Positions 12,079 to 24,893 of a DNA stretch of 64,000 bases are shown here, piece after piece. The DNA is taken from positions 372,001-436,000 of the forward strand of contig JAKLMB010000009.1 of assembly GCA_022813625.1 (NCBI GenBank), in the 5' to 3' direction. The DNA comes from Aaosphaeria pasadenensis (taxonomy: Eukaryota; Ascomycota; Dothideomycetes; Pleosporales). Below the pieces are notes generated by a model. It did no database searches. It saw only the letters and a list, made by a program, of their open reading frames with translations, and was not told the origin of the DNA. Numbering within the stretch: position 1 is the first letter of the stretch; every line of letters starts with the position of its first letter. Both the position numbers and the translations under genes were made by a program.

Positions 12079-15000
12079 TCATCGATGATGGAGGGACTTG
12101 AAATGAGAGAGGTTGGGAGCAGAATACGAGTTGGGAGAAGTGTGATTGGGAATTCTCTTGAGATAGTCGATGAGATGGCTGATGACTGTGTACGGCACAG
12201 TACGGGTACGAGGATAGTGTGCAGTGCTGGGCGTTGGGCGTGGATGGTGACAGAGCACCGGGAAGAGCTGTAACAACTCATACTCGTAACTGTCTAGGTG
12301 GTGACCATATCTTGGATGTAGCGAATCGAGGCATCGAAGATCGGCGTCGCATCGGCCAGTCGGCGGTCGATCAATCCCAACGAATCGTTTTCAGGCCTGG
12401 CCCTGGATGCTTGGCATGAAGAACTTCAACACAGCAATCACTCACTCCTTGCAAGTATCTACTCGTAACTGTAGGGAGTACGAGGAGATGCACAGGAACA
12501 GCTTCTAACCGATCATCTCAACGTTCCTCACCCGCTGCCCCGGCCCTCCGTCGCGAACCGCTATGGCTGAAGCCCAGCAGGCGAGGGCTTGCATCAGTGC
12601 GATCGAGTTTTCAACACTACGGACTTTTCACGAGCAGTTCATCTAGTCTAGTCGCGCGGAGGATACCTCGACTCGTGGGTAGGATTTCCCCCAATGGCCT
12701 GTCTGCCAGGATATTGGTGGTCAATTTTAAAATGATAGATAATATTTCGCCCGTCTGTCGTGCGACCAGCTCGTCACTGAACAAAGATTACTAATTGTGA
12801 AGTACCCTCCGGGATCCTTTTCCCCCCTTAGAAAGCAAAGAGGACAGGGCGTTATCCTGCTGGCGCAGTGTCGTTCGTTCGTTCGTTTCTTGTCGGCTCT
12901 TGTGGGAAAGGATGGGATGGATGCGCTGGCGGGTTCGCTGGAGGGCCTTACGACATGATTTACCTAGGTACCCGTGCTTGACGTTGGTGAGAATGAGGTG
13001 AGGCATGAGGCGTGAGCCGAGGCGTGCATGTTCAATACGAGCACCTGCCAGCGTGTGCCTGACAGGAATCATAGGATGGGTGAATGTCAGGCCTAGAAAG
13101 GATTCCTTTTCCCTAAACTCTCTTCCTCTTCCTCGGCAAGGTGGTTATGGTATCGACCTCGCAGGCCCGAGTTACATACATCTATCCGTTCCAACTCGTA
13201 CACGGTACTCCGTACGTACGCATCCTCGTACAAGTACTCTGTTGTACGAGGAGGTAGAGTAACTGGAAGAGCCAAAAAGAAAAAAGACAGCCCGCCAATC
13301 AGCAAACGGGCAACGGCTTGATTCTTCACTCTCGACCCCGTCGCCCTTCTCCGATTGGTCCGCAATGCTGGACGACGGACTCTCCCCTCGGCTCCCCTGC
13401 CCTGGCCTGTACCTGGCTTCTCCCAGCCACCACCGGAGTTTCCCTTCGCCGTTTTTTCCATGTGGTAGTTAATTTAGTAACGGACGGTCTCTGTTAGATT
13501 GATTCCAAATGTGCGCAAGAGAAGAAAAAACCCAGAGGGCAAAAATTCGGCCCTAGAATTCCCTAGAAGGCCTAAGTGATTTAGTCTGCTCCTATGACCA
13601 CACCCTCCCAGAGTTCCAAAGCCGTCGTCGCAGAGCGATTCGTGTAGTTAGGCACGGTAGTGAGAGGAGACAGAGGTATGTAGGTAGGCGTAAACACTTT
13701 TGGTCGAAACATACCAAGGGACAGTAGTCAGGCGTTTCGAAACATATGGATGTCAATGACTCGAATTAAACTCCAGATCATGGTTTTGAAACCGAAACGA
13801 CGATGAAAAGGTTACCAGCGCGATGGGATTTGTTTGTTTTTGTTTTGTTTCGACCCCCGCGAAGATCTCGTCGATCATCAATTCCCCTCGTTGGCCTCGA
13901 ACGTCTCCGTCGCAACAACAAGAATATGCAAAAGGAGAGGAAACAGCTTCCCGATGTGCCCCGACGGCATGAGAATCCATCGTAGCACTCGGGGCCGTTG
14001 TGAGGGAAGGCTGCTGCAAGGCCTTCCACGTTATACTGTGTAATAAATCGCACGAATTGGGATTGAGGTCAATGAAATCCTTCCCTCCATCGTGCGTCGC
14101 CTGATGCTATGTGGTCAAAAGACAATCAATTGATTGCCTCTCTCTTTCATCTCAAGTCGTACCAATTCTAGATGTGTGTGGAAGTCTACCAAAGTATCGT
14201 AGGATTCGTAGTCCATCGGCAGGCCACCTGACCTGTCCTCACCTCACCATCAACTTAGTTGCCCGCGAGAGTTGGTAACTCAACCGAGCAATTACCTCTC
14301 GCTCTTTCACACAATCCATCGTTTCGTGTTTTCTTTTTCATTTCGCACCAATGATGTAGAAGAACTTTCTGGATTTTGGTGGTTCAGAGGTAGGTGCTGG
14401 GGTAAGTGTAGTTCGTGGATAGGATTCACAGGTCACGGTTTCGGGTCATGATTTCGGTTCCCGGCTCGAAATCTTATTTCGACTCTTTGCTGTTTCAAAC
14501 TTATGTGGTGAAGGGAAAGTTACCAGATCTTTGATCTTGAATCTAAATTCAAATTCAAAATTGACTTTGACATGTCTTGCATTCATGGCCGTTTCAGGGA
14601 GTGGGTGCGCGCCTTGAAGAACGGGTACATGAGGATATCAATGGTAAGGATGAATTCAGGCAGATAGGCCTCGTTCAATCGACTACGGGAACGAAGGCGA
14701 AAGGTAAAGGGTCCAGAACATTTCTCCATTTTTTCTTTTCTTCACTAAAATTCCGCCAGTCTTCTTTTTTTCTGTGTGTATCTAGGTACTTAGTGGTGAG
14801 ATGGGGTGGGAGCGGGGCGTATGGCGTATGGCGTCGTTGGGGGCTTCAGCGGTACGTGGGAGGTGGAATAGGTAGATGTTGGTGGGGGTTAATAGTAACA
14901 TAGTAACAGTAGTTCTGGTGTTGGTGGTAGTTGGTAGTTTGTAAGGAAGAGCGCCCAGACGGGTTCGCATGAAGAAGAAAAAATTATAGAGGGTTCGGTG

Positions 15001-17177
15001 GAGTCACGGGAGGGATTAGAATGTATTGTATCCACTCCCACCAAATATCCAACCAACCACGACACAGCTGAAGAGAGAATGAAAAAATTGTTACTGGGTA
15101 TGAGGAAGTGTTGAGTGTGGAAAGTCCGAAGGTGACTGTCAATAGATCAATTAATTAATCAATTGACAAGACTGACGAGAGAGAAGACATCGCTGTACAT
15201 TTTTCCCCTTATGCTGGGAGAATGGTCGAGGGGCTTCCGTATGGTGTATGGGGGATGGTGATTGGTGAAGTGCGGAAGTACTGTCCGATGGGAGGCCGCG
15301 CGTGTACTGTGTACCGTGCAAAGGACTCTCAGTTACTTCTAGTCATGAACATCAAAGTTGGTTGTAGCTAGCTGATTGCAGTAAAGAGGCATCGCATCAT
15401 CGCGACGGGGGCAGTGTCGATTCTCCCAAGATGTTGTCGGTTTGTTCTGCTTTGGAATAGGCGGTGCGCACAGTTCTCTTTAACAAGATTACGGGTACGA
15501 AAAGGGTAGTTGGCGGGAGGGAGGAAAGCAGTAATAGATCTACGATCATCGATGAGATAGCTCGTGAAGGGAGATGCAAGGCGCAAGTTACGAGTTTTCT
15601 GATCGTGAAGATAAAGGAGACAAGATGGAGTATGTCTGGTCTGTGTGTCTTTGGAGTTCGTGCGCGCACAACTAGTCACTCGTATGGGCATCAATGATGG
15701 AGACTGACTCTGAGCCGGGGAAGGGTTTATCATTGGGCCAAAGCTGCAAAGCATTGCACAATTCACAAGGCTAAAATAATAAAAGTCTACGATATGGTTC
15801 TTGCAGGATGCCATGTGGCCGTCGGGCCGTTTGAGTTGTTGGAGTCGTTGGAGTCGAGGAAGTTATCTTCTCTTAGCTGTGAGAGTGAAGCCGTAGTTTG
15901 GTTCCGCAATGATGACACATTGTTGGTTAAGTCGATTCAGTGGGTGGAAGAATCAGGCCGAAGGTGAAGGAGGGTTTGTTTGGTACAGTAAGGCGACGGA
16001 CACGGTAAAAGATGGTACAGACTTTGATAACTTGGTACCGACAACCAACTATCAAGTAGTCCCGTAAATACCCCATACATACCTCATATTTGACATCAAT
16101 TGCAACGATGGAATAGAACAAAATGGTACGGTACGGTTGTGTAAGTGGCAGAAATGGTCAACGTGCTGTCAGTTGTGAATCTCTCGGCAGCATTGCAATT
16201 GTCATTGCCGTGGTCAATATTACCATTGATGCGATTGATCATAGATGAGATGGAAAAGAGGGACACTGCTCCGCGCTGGTGTGGTGAAGTTCAGGACACA
16301 GTACAGTTCTCGTCGTCGATCGTCGACGACGAATAGATGAAAAGATGATTGTAGTAGGTTACGTGGACAGTCATTTTTCCAACGTGCATGCAGGCAAACA
16401 GAGAACGTAGAGTTCTGCCGTCCTGCAGTTGGAAAAGAACTGCAGCCCATCTGCACGACGGGAACAGTAGTGTAGGCACGGAGTACAATATGGAGTAGAT
16501 GGTTCCATCAGCATCATCCATACCAACATCATCGTTGGGGGATCTCAGCAGCGCCATGATGCTCTTGTCTCTACTGTGTGTTGAAGAAGAGACGGACTGG
16601 GGACTAGAGGTAGGGCTAGAAGCAAAGCAGGAAGCGGCCGCCGGTTGGGGCACCTTCCTTCCCACCTCTTCCATTCTCTTGCACCTTCCTTGCACCTGGC
16701 AGCTTCCTTGCACCCTGTCTACCTTGTTTACCTTGCACACAATGCACACTGGCACCTTCCCTGTCAACGTTTGCCAATTCTCTACTAACGTTACCCTGCA
16801 CCTTCCCAATCCCCCTGTCCCTTTCCTAGTCTCTTCCCTAGTCCTGACCTACGCAGGCTACGCTTAGTGGCAGTCCTTCCCTCCTTCCCCCTTCCCAGCT
16901 CTTTCCCTGCTCCTTCCTTCCCTGCCTGCCGTCCCACTGCATTGGCCGCTATAGGTCCATCATCCATACCTACACACTTTCTTACTCCTACTCCTGGTAA
17001 TCATATACACTTTGACTATGTACTCAGTTACAGTTGTGAAGATGCACTTGATCTGCATGGTAGGTAGATAATTAGTAGACAGACACTGCGCCGTACAACC
17101 ATTCCTATTCAAGTGCGAAAGCATCAAGCCATCTGATCTCAGCCAAAGCGTGCCCCTTCATCATCATCATAGGTCCA

Positions 17178-17196
17178 TATCCCTATCCCTATCCCT
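17178..17196 (+). repeat. TATCCC repeat
   Basis: Three direct copies of the six-base unit TATCCC/T in the C/T-rich spacer upstream of the gene at 18841. Confidence 0.7.
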
Positions 17197-18083
17197 GTGA
17201 GTGACTTTTTTGAACCATTTTGGGACTATATCTTTCTAGGTAAGCCAGGCTTCGGTCCACCGTTCCAACCGTCGTTCCGGGCTGCTGGGCAAAGCAGGCA
17301 CGCAGGGCAGGGAAAAGGAAAGGAAGGGAAAGGAAAGCTTTCGCCCACAGCCTACAGCCTACAGCCTACCCTCGCCCTCGTACCTTACCAGTAGTGACTT
17401 AACGTGACTTACTTACTCACTTAGCCATGGCCCAGCTGTGCCTTCCCCCATCCCCCCCCCTCCCCTCCACCCTCCACAAAAAACATACAATACCTGACCT
17501 ACGCACACAACAACACATAACTTAACAACACACACCTCTCACACCTCACACCTTACACCTCACAACTCACAACTCATCACTTTCGCCCTCTTTTCCCCTC
17601 TCGTCATCGCCATTCGCCAATCATCATCCTCATCTCTCCATTCTTCTTATCTCTCTGTTGTTCAGATACGCGCCCTCTACCGAGTACGGATTGAGAAGGT
17701 ACCTATTCACGGCTGTACCATACAAAAGGTACACCCAGCACAAGTACACACAGACATAGGACACTTTGGCCAATCTGGGAAACCCAGCGACTGGTAGGCG
17801 GCTTTTCTTTTTTTTTTCCCTTGGTAGTTGGTACCCACCCATCTTATTCTTACCCTACCATTTCTACGCCTACACACCTATTCTACACACTACACACTCT
17901 ATGTAACAGTACAACCAACACACCTATTACACACCCATTACCTACCCTCCCGTCTACTACTACTGTACCATTTTTATTCATCTCCATCCCTCCATTACAA
18001 TTACTTGTATTCACCGGCCGGTTGATTCGCCTCCGTGTCTGCCCAACCTCCCCGACTTTTCGTTCCATCCCATCCTATTCCAC

Positions 18084-18110
18084 ACTACGCATACTACGCA
18101 TACTACGCAT
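18084..18110 (+). repeat. Nine-base tandem repeat, three copies
   Basis: Three perfect copies of ACTACGCAT, followed by AG, in the presumed leader of the gene at 18841. Confidence 0.85.
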
Positions 18111-18319
18111 AGCCACTCCGTCCCAGTTCCAGGCCCATTGTTCGGTGCGACTTCACGTGGCTATCCTAATCGGGTTCCTGTCGCCGACAACCGCTGACTT
18201 TTTTCTCCCATCCACTCAGGCACCTTTAGCCACCACTACGGGCTACCACTGACCACTGGCCACCACCTAGCGAGGCCCCTCTCCCCGGTGCCCCAACCGC
18301 ACAACCGCTTTGCCGCATA

Positions 18320-18349
18320 GACACACTCACACTCACACACACACGCACA
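18320..18349 (+). repeat. AC-rich simple repeat
   Basis: ACACTC and AC units in a row within the presumed leader of the gene at 18841. Confidence 0.7.
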
Positions 18350-18840
18350 TTCTGGTGGTCACCACTCATCACTCACTAGAGTCACTACTGAGCAGAGGTT
18401 ACTACTCGTACCTAGTCTCGTACTCTTCCTTTTGTGCATTACATATCCCACTCTGCCCTGCTGCTGCACATACCCTCACACACTCACACTCACACTCACT
18501 CACCGTACATCGTGCGCCCGTCACCGCAAAAGCCATCCCATCCCGTCCATCATCAAAACCTACGTGGACCCTCCCTCTCTCTCTGTCGTGGCACCCTCCA
18601 AAACCCTCGCCTGCCAGCCTCCACAACCCAGATAGGATTTCTCCACATCACTCCCTCCAGACCTCCGCATGACAACTCGTCACTGATCGGCTTGAAACTT
18701 GTTCCTGCGAGTGCTGTTGCGGTTGCTGTAGCTGTAGCTTCTGCTATTACTACCCCCGTCCCGCCCTCCGTGAATTGGGTAATGGGACCCCAGCACCCAT
18801 CGCGAAAAATTCACGTCTCCCCATTCGGGCAACTGTCAGC

Positions 18841-20481
18841 ATGCGCGACATCAAACCTCTGATGCTCCCACAACTCGTTGCTGCACGCAAATCTTCAAAG
18901 AGCTCTCTTGATATGGCATACGACCCACACTCCTCCGTCCACTCCAGCGGCGACTCTGGCTTCTACTCAGTATCGGATTGCTCAACTCCCCCAACTCCCA
19001 GCTACCCATCCCGTGGCCACCTCAGATATCCAAGCTCAACCTCGTCGCTTTCCTCAAGTCCGCCCACACATGACAGCTCCATGGATGGCCCCAACAGCTC
19101 CGGCAAGTTGCCCAAGCTCACCGAGGAACCCATCGAGCGCGAAGACGACTATGTGACAGTGGACCCATATCGTTGCTCCTGTATGTTTAAAAACTATATG
19201 GTACCCCATCCTGCATGTGTATTGACAATATCTATAGGCGATGGCGCCCACTGCTTCCATTCGCGACCACCCACCCGTCGCTCCATCTTTGGCCAAGCAT
19301 ACGACTTCGCAGAGGACTACTTCAGCAACGACTCGGAGCCAAACCTCTCCAAGAGGCGACGATCTCTGGAGTCACCCACGCTAAGCATCAGCGACAAATT
19401 CGAAAACAAATTCCCCACCATCACGCGCAAGATCAAGGAACGAAAGCGAGCATCGACGCTCGGTGCAAAGTCTTCTCGCAGTGCAACACCCTCCAGGGCT
19501 GCCTCGATTCGCGCCGCCTCCACCCGTTCGCCGTCCATCACCAGCTCCATCCACCAGTATCAGGGCATCGACATGACCCAGAGCATGCCCATCCCAACCC
19601 CGGCCCGTAGCAGAGACCGCCTGGACGAGACGTTTGCAACCTCTCCCATCGACGTCGCCAAGGCGAATGCCATCGCTTTCGACCCCGAAGAGATCGAGGC
19701 TGAGAGATACGCGACCACTCCGCTGCTGCCCCCGATGCTCATCACCGGACGCCTCAATGACCTCCCTACCCAGTCGCCCCTCCAGTCGCCCACGGTTGCT
19801 GCCGACGCCTCCACGGCCGCGACGCCAGCTGACAGTCCTCCGCTGCATGCCAACCCGACACCTCCCCTATCGACGAAGCCATCCGTGTCCTCGTTCAAGG
19901 CGCGAGCCGCGCACATGGTACCGGCGGCAGACATCCCTCCCTTCATGTTGGCCGATCCCAACGACAAATGGACCGACATCCTAGGCCACGCAAACTTCAC
20001 CATCGAACCGGAACCTTACCTCCCCGAGACCTTTGACAAAGCTTCTCTTCGACAGCTGTTCAGCGATTGGGAGCAGGCGCGCCACAACTTCACCAAGCAC
20101 CAGGTTCGGACGGCAGAGCACCACGGTGTCACTTCCAAGACGTACCTCCTCACGGACCAGAAGTGGGCAGAGATCGACGCTTTGTGGAAGGCCAACAATG
20201 ATCTAGCCATCTCCCGTGCCACAGCCCTAGGCGAGGAACCAGAGCCGACGTCTCCCATGGAACCAGCCCCGCTCTCCAAGATGCCCTCCCTAAACGATCC
20301 AAAGGGCGAGGGCAAGTTCCCCAAGCTTGGCGACGAAGACATTGTCGGCCCCATGGTCCAGATCGCCGCGCAGATTCAGAAGACTCCTCCCCGCAAACGT
20401 GCTTTCTTCAAATTCTTTAGCGACTTGAAGTTTCCTGCCTCTTTCCTCGGTCGGTCTTCGGCTGGTGTGCGCAGCCGATAG
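18841..20481 (+). CDS. Serine/proline-rich conserved fungal protein of unknown function
   Basis: The first in-frame ATG is at 18841 (MRDIKPLMLPQLVAARK); the frame is open further upstream but without another ATG. I place an intron at 19181-19237 (57 nt, GTATGT donor, TATAG acceptor). Splicing gives the Cys-rich motif YRCSCDGAHCFHS; without it the frame stays open, since 57 is a multiple of three and holds no stop. Spliced length is 527 residues, unspliced 546. The N-terminal third is Ser/Pro/Thr-rich, with a helix-like segment FGQAYDFAEDYFSND and a basic block KRRRSLESP. The C-terminal third is more ordered (LRQLFSDWEQARHNFTKH, then a Lys/Phe-rich tail). Low-complexity proteins with a similar CxCxxxxC site are widespread in Pezizomycotina, with no known role. 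No membrane segment or signal peptide is visible. Confidence 0.8.
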   Translation: MRDIKPLMLPQLVAARKSSKSSLDMAYDPHSSVHSSGDSGFYSVSDCSTPPTPSYPSRGHLRYPSSTSSLSSSPPTHDSSMDGPNSSGKLPKLTEEPIEREDDYVTVDPYRCSCMFKNYMVPHPACVLTISIGDGAHCFHSRPPTRRSIFGQAYDFAEDYFSNDSEPNLSKRRRSLESPTLSISDKFENKFPTITRKIKERKRASTLGAKSSRSATPSRAASIRAASTRSPSITSSIHQYQGIDMTQSMPIPTPARSRDRLDETFATSPIDVAKANAIAFDPEEIEAERYATTPLLPPMLITGRLNDLPTQSPLQSPTVAADASTAATPADSPPLHANPTPPLSTKPSVSSFKARAAHMVPAADIPPFMLADPNDKWTDILGHANFTIEPEPYLPETFDKASLRQLFSDWEQARHNFTKHQVRTAEHHGVTSKTYLLTDQKWAEIDALWKANNDLAISRATALGEEPEPTSPMEPAPLSKMPSLNDPKGEGKFPKLGDEDIVGPMVQIAAQIQKTPPRKRAFFKFFSDLKFPASFLGRSSAGVRSR

Positions 20482-21244
20482 ATCTCGACGTAGCGCAAGT
20501 GCCAGCGAGCATCATCTTTGTCTGCGAGCCATTCACCTACCTTATCGATATTTTGTGCGATTATCGTTTTCTTGATTGTTATCTTTCTGCTCGTTACCCA
20601 GTTGCTCCATTCACGAGGTACGACTTGTATGACATGATATCACTTTGTAGGCTCTCGACCCTTTTTTTTTTTCCATTGTCGAAGCCACGACCGCTCCTTA
20701 TCACGAATTTCCTTGTGTTCACCAAAAGACATTACTTAGACACGGATGTATATATTTTGTCTACGGCATTTGCAGATGTACATAAACACTTCACTGTGTT
20801 TCGACGCGCATCTTAGCACCATTATTGTTTATTCAGGCGTTTTCATCCCCCTTGCTATTACCAGGGTTGGATGCGTAAGCGGTTATTCCACGCACGCAAA
20901 AAGAAAGAGTTTCGGCATTGTTCACGCAAGCGTTGCGCGCATTGTTCCCCATCGCCAACCGCCATCGTCCCGGAGTCGCTTTGTTGACTTTTCGGATCCC
21001 CTTTGTTGTTTGATGTTTAGTGCTTAACTTTTATTTGTCGGAGAGTCTGCAGAGGGTGTTGGCAGAGAAGAAGTGGCATTACGCGACCTGATTGTTGCGT
21101 ATCGGCGGCTAGGCCTTTCACCATACATACAAACAAACACACCTGTCCCTTGGCAGGCATGGTTTTGAAAGGCAAGCGCAGTCGTGGGTTCAGTGGTGAT
21201 CCAAAACTGAAAGAGAACCCTCAGGGGTTGGATTGAAACAACAA

Positions 21245-21281
21245 AAGAAAAAGAAGAAAGAAAGAAAGAAAGAAAGAAAGG
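21245..21281 (+). repeat. GAAA microsatellite
   Basis: About seven AAAG/GAAA units preceded by a degenerate A/G stretch. Non-coding. Confidence 0.85.
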
Positions 21282-24200
21282 AACGCGAGCTAGGATTCAT
21301 ACAATAACCCACACCGCTGGATGGATGGATGGGAAAGCTCCCGTGGCTCTGGTACCAGAGCGGTACCAGTCGCCAACCGCCAGAGCCAGCATCCACCTCC
21401 ACCAATAGCTTATATTTTCCCTAGCTTCTGAAACAAATATTAAACAATCTTCAAAACCAAAAACTTGCTTCTTTCTTCTTGTCTCCTTGCTCGATATCTA
21501 TGATGCATACGCCCACCTATGCACTCATGCGCATCTGCAGCACTACTTTGCTGGCATGCGTACGTAGTAGTGCAAGGCTGATCTATGTCACGGCAGGCTG
21601 GCGAGAAGCGACATTGGCATGTGATTAATTGGCATAACCAACGTCACAACATCATTGTTACCAAAAACTAAACTCACCAGCAATTCCCAAAAGCAGAAGA
21701 GCGCAAACCCCAGCATCTCTCTCCTCCCGACGTCACCACACCCACCCTACCGCAAAGCAGAAACCACAGAAATCGTGAAATCAACCAACTCCCATCCTTC
21801 CGCACCCTCAAACAAAAAAAGAAACCAAATCAGGAGAGCAGAGCAAAAAGTCCTCAGTGCTCCGTATTATTGTGAGACACTGATCATTAACACACCCCGG
21901 CAACTAATCAAACGAACTTTTGCTTCCCCTTCCCTGTCAACTTTCCTCCCTGATATCTCTCTCGCTTTCCCCGCAAGCGAGGGTATCACGACATATCTTG
22001 AGGAGTGTACTTGTGCTTGGACTACGGAGTACATGGTAGCAACCCCAATCCCAATCCCAACACCAACCCTCTCTTTTTTCAAAGCAATTTGGCTGTGACA
22101 TTCCCACCGCCCACTCTTCACGGGGAGGACTCGCTTTTGTTTGCCTCATCATAGATAGATAGAATATGATATCCCGAATCCCTCAAGTAGCGGTATGTTG
22201 AGTGGAAAAGAGCGAGACCCCCTCGTAGGTTTGCCATCGTCATCGGCAGCGGCAGTGGGCCGTCGTACAGAAGAAGTGACCAGTCGTGACAGATAGACTT
22301 GACAGGCCTTACCTGTTAGACTCAGGCGAAGCGAGTGTGTACACACTGTGCTGTGTACCTAGTGTGCATTCGTACCTTTGATACGCACTGGTTGTGCGGA
22401 GATGGGGAGGCGCTGGGAGTGCGTGCTTGCTTGCGTGGCTCAAGGAATTTGTCATATGGCATTTCTGCCTCTTTTTTTCTGTTCATGGTGTGACTATTTC
22501 GGAAAGTATACCCATGGTGTTAGAGACATTTTCTGTATCTGTATTCCGTTTATACGAACTATACGTACGCAAATGCATACGGACGGACTGACTGGTGGTA
22601 GGATTGGATGGAGAGTGGGATATCATATGATTCGATTATGGATTTTCTTCTTTTCTAGGGATAGAATTACCTGTTGTGAAATCAGTCTACGGGGCACAGC
22701 ACTTTCAATTCCTGCATCTGGAGGGGGGTTCTAGAAGAAAAAGCCACTTCGAACACACGCATACACTCCACTACTACTCTGCCGGTCCCCTGGGGGTGAA
22801 TTAGGCGATAGGAGGATTGGCTGAGACATTTCAGAAGACGCAGGCAGGTATGGTAAATTGGCTGGGTTCGAATGTCTCGTTTGTCGGTCACGCTGCCCTG
22901 TGGAACAGGCGGTGGGCGGCGGGGGGTTGGGATTCGTTGTCGTCGTCGTCGTTCTGACTGCGGCGGGCTGCATGCATGTCTTGCTCATTTGCGTGAGTTT
23001 GGCGTCGTTGGGCGGTGCGCACGAGGTGTGTGTGGGCGCCTGTGTGGTGTATGTGTGGTGGTCTTGTCAAAAAGTCAAGTCGAGACAAGTCTTAGGCGAT
23101 TCCTGCCCACTGCCACCACCAAGTCATGTATGGACATGTATGTGTATGTACAGGTGCATACAAGCGTAGTATCCCATATCGGTAGATTGTTTTATTCTCG
23201 TAGGGATGCATGATGGGGGAGAATGGTGGCTGACTGGGACGTTAATCCGAACGTTCGTTTATTTCCCTTTCGAGGTGGTGGAGCAATTCTCGTCTATGTC
23301 GCTAGAGTATGTATGTTGCTTGTTATGTGCATCATGTCCTGTCAACTGTGTGGCTGCCAATACCGAATGTGACAGGGATCGACCGCGCATTTTCGAACCG
23401 GGCAATTTTCTTTCTTTGGTCTCGGGACGGAGATCTCATCTTGCGTCAAGAGAATATGTACGTCCGACCGGTCGATCAGATTGGCGAGGTTCTTCCGAGC
23501 TGGTCTCTTCGCCCGTTTCCCCGTCCATATTGGTCTTCGTACATACACACATCTACCATCACCTCACCCAAAAAAGACCAAAGGCATATGCGAGAAATAC
23601 ATATATCGTACGTCTTTGCAGGAGGAGTGAGAATGGTCAGCAGAGAAAATTCCTTTTTCCTCCACCTCACACATTGCACCAGTACGATAACACACGCTGA
23701 ACAACCCTCAAGCATCAATCGAAATGGTGTGGTCGCAGCGGTGGTGCCTCGTGCAAAGCCCATTCTCGCATCTCCTCCCCGATCGATGGCAGATTGGTGG
23801 GCAAGCAAGCATTCAGCTTTCTCTTCCCGCATGTCTGCTCTGCCTGCATCCTGCCCACACGGCATGCAACCAGACATTCCGGCATACCCGGTTTTCTAGA
23901 CGCATATGCATCGTTTTATTTTCCTCGCGATCGCCCGCCCGCCCGCCTGTCCCCGTGAGTTCGAAATGTTCGTCATAAACTTGACACACGCCTCACAGGG
24001 CCCCCCTTACCCCCCTTCCCCCCAGACTCCTGATGCCATATATTGTATATGCATACAGATCATAGTTTTCTTCGTCTTTGCGTTCGAGATTCTCGAGCGG
24101 AAAACATGTGCAACCACACCGCCCAGGCAGCCCATCAAAGGTCTGCAAAACCCGCCAGGGTTAGGGTTCATTGTTTCAGCCATGCGGTGTACGACATTGT

Positions 24201-24299
24201 ATGCTACAGTCCCCTCTTTTCCCTTTCGCTCTCTCTTTCCCGCCGCAGTGCCCGTGTGTACTCCTGTCAGGCTCTCATAGGGTAGGTGATTGTCGACAT

Positions 24300-24309
24300 G
24301 GGGGGGGGG
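24300..24309 (+). repeat. Mononucleotide run of 10 G
   Basis: Ten consecutive G bases in the spacer downstream of the HET gene. Confidence 0.75.
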
Positions 24310-24893
24310 AACATGTAGGTTTCCGGGTCACCGGGTGGCGATGTAGTGGTGTCCATGTATGATTGTCTTACACGGCAGTAAGTAGCAGTAGCAGCGGCAG
24401 CGAGTGGCACACCCTTCCCCTCCCAGGACAGGGATGTTGTCCAAATGATCAAGTGAATTCGGGGAAAGTGGATGCGGGATGAGACGCAGCTCGACTCTGT
24501 GCAGACATATCAAAGGACGCTGTTGCTGCAGACTTTCGGACTACGGTGGGTTGAGTAGGTTTGTCTCCCCCAGCGGGTGTAATCGAGGTGCATCCGGTGT
24601 ATATGGGGAGCATGTGAGCGCTTCTTCTCCCTGTCCGGGGTAAAGGGGCGGAGTATGCAGTGGTATGTGTGTGTTGCGTATACATAGTGCACAGGATGCA
24701 TGAAGTGATGTGGGAGCGAGCATTTGTTGAGAAACTGCTCAGTGGTGGTGGTGGTTGAGAGCTGTGGTGGGCAGTACTCCATAGATGAGCAGAAATTCAC
24801 TGTTTGTTGCCAGTCCCTGTGAGCCAGCTTGCGCAAATGTACATCAAGATATTATTAATGGTCTATCCTTAGAATAGAAGTAAATGTAGGTGA

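Larger units (their letters stand above)
8904..13500. other. Gene-poor spacer, first half
   Basis: Downstream of PNKP no open frame resembles a known protein. The longest (plus 11896-12273, minus 13093-13461, minus 9540-9833) have no domain, and their frames overlap others on the opposite strand. The stretch holds a GC-rich alternating tract (10029-10070), a G15 run (12064-12078), TACCTAGGTA at 10800 and 12961, TACTCGTA words at 10542, 12281 and 12460, and TACTCCGTA at 13206. Unspliced non-coding RNAs cannot be excluded. Confidence 0.45.
13501..18840. other. Gene-poor spacer, second half, ending in the leader of the 18841 gene
   Basis: No gene recognised. Around 15140-15166 there is an AT-rich imperfect palindrome flanked by GTCAAT and ATTGAC. 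From about 16650 the plus strand becomes C/T-rich with CCTTGCACC and ACACCTCAC repeats, and this continues to the ATG at 18841. That fits a long pyrimidine-rich promoter and 5' leader. Short arrays at 17178-17196, 18084-18110 and 18320-18349 lie in this part. Open frames here (plus 16499-16867, plus 17821-18252, plus 18434-18862) are low-complexity Leu/Ser/Pro/Thr/His translations of the C/T-rich DNA. Confidence 0.45.
20482..24893. other. Spacer between the 18841 gene and the HET gene
   Basis: The first few hundred bases are probably the 3' untranslated region of the upstream gene. Nothing else is recognised. The longest open frame, plus 23309-23899 (196 codons), shows no domain and overlaps open frames on both strands. 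It holds a GAAA array (21245-21281), a G10 run (24300-24309), and the words CTCCGTA (21860) and TACGGAGTA (22023). Being between the 3' ends of two converging genes, it needs no promoter for them. Confidence 0.45.

Noticed and set aside
18775..18840. Upstream extension of the serine-rich protein frame
   Set aside because: It has no ATG; the frame is open only because the leader is C-rich.
22855..22880. GGTTCGAAT, like the B box of a tRNA gene
   Set aside because: The flanking bases do not form a T-stem and no A box or acceptor stem lies upstream.
23309..23899. 196-codon plus-strand frame
   Set aside because: No domain, no family resemblance, and frames overlap it on the other strand over most of its length.
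24160..24178. GGGTTAGGGTT, like telomere repeat
   Set aside because: Less than two units in ordinary spacer DNA; no array.
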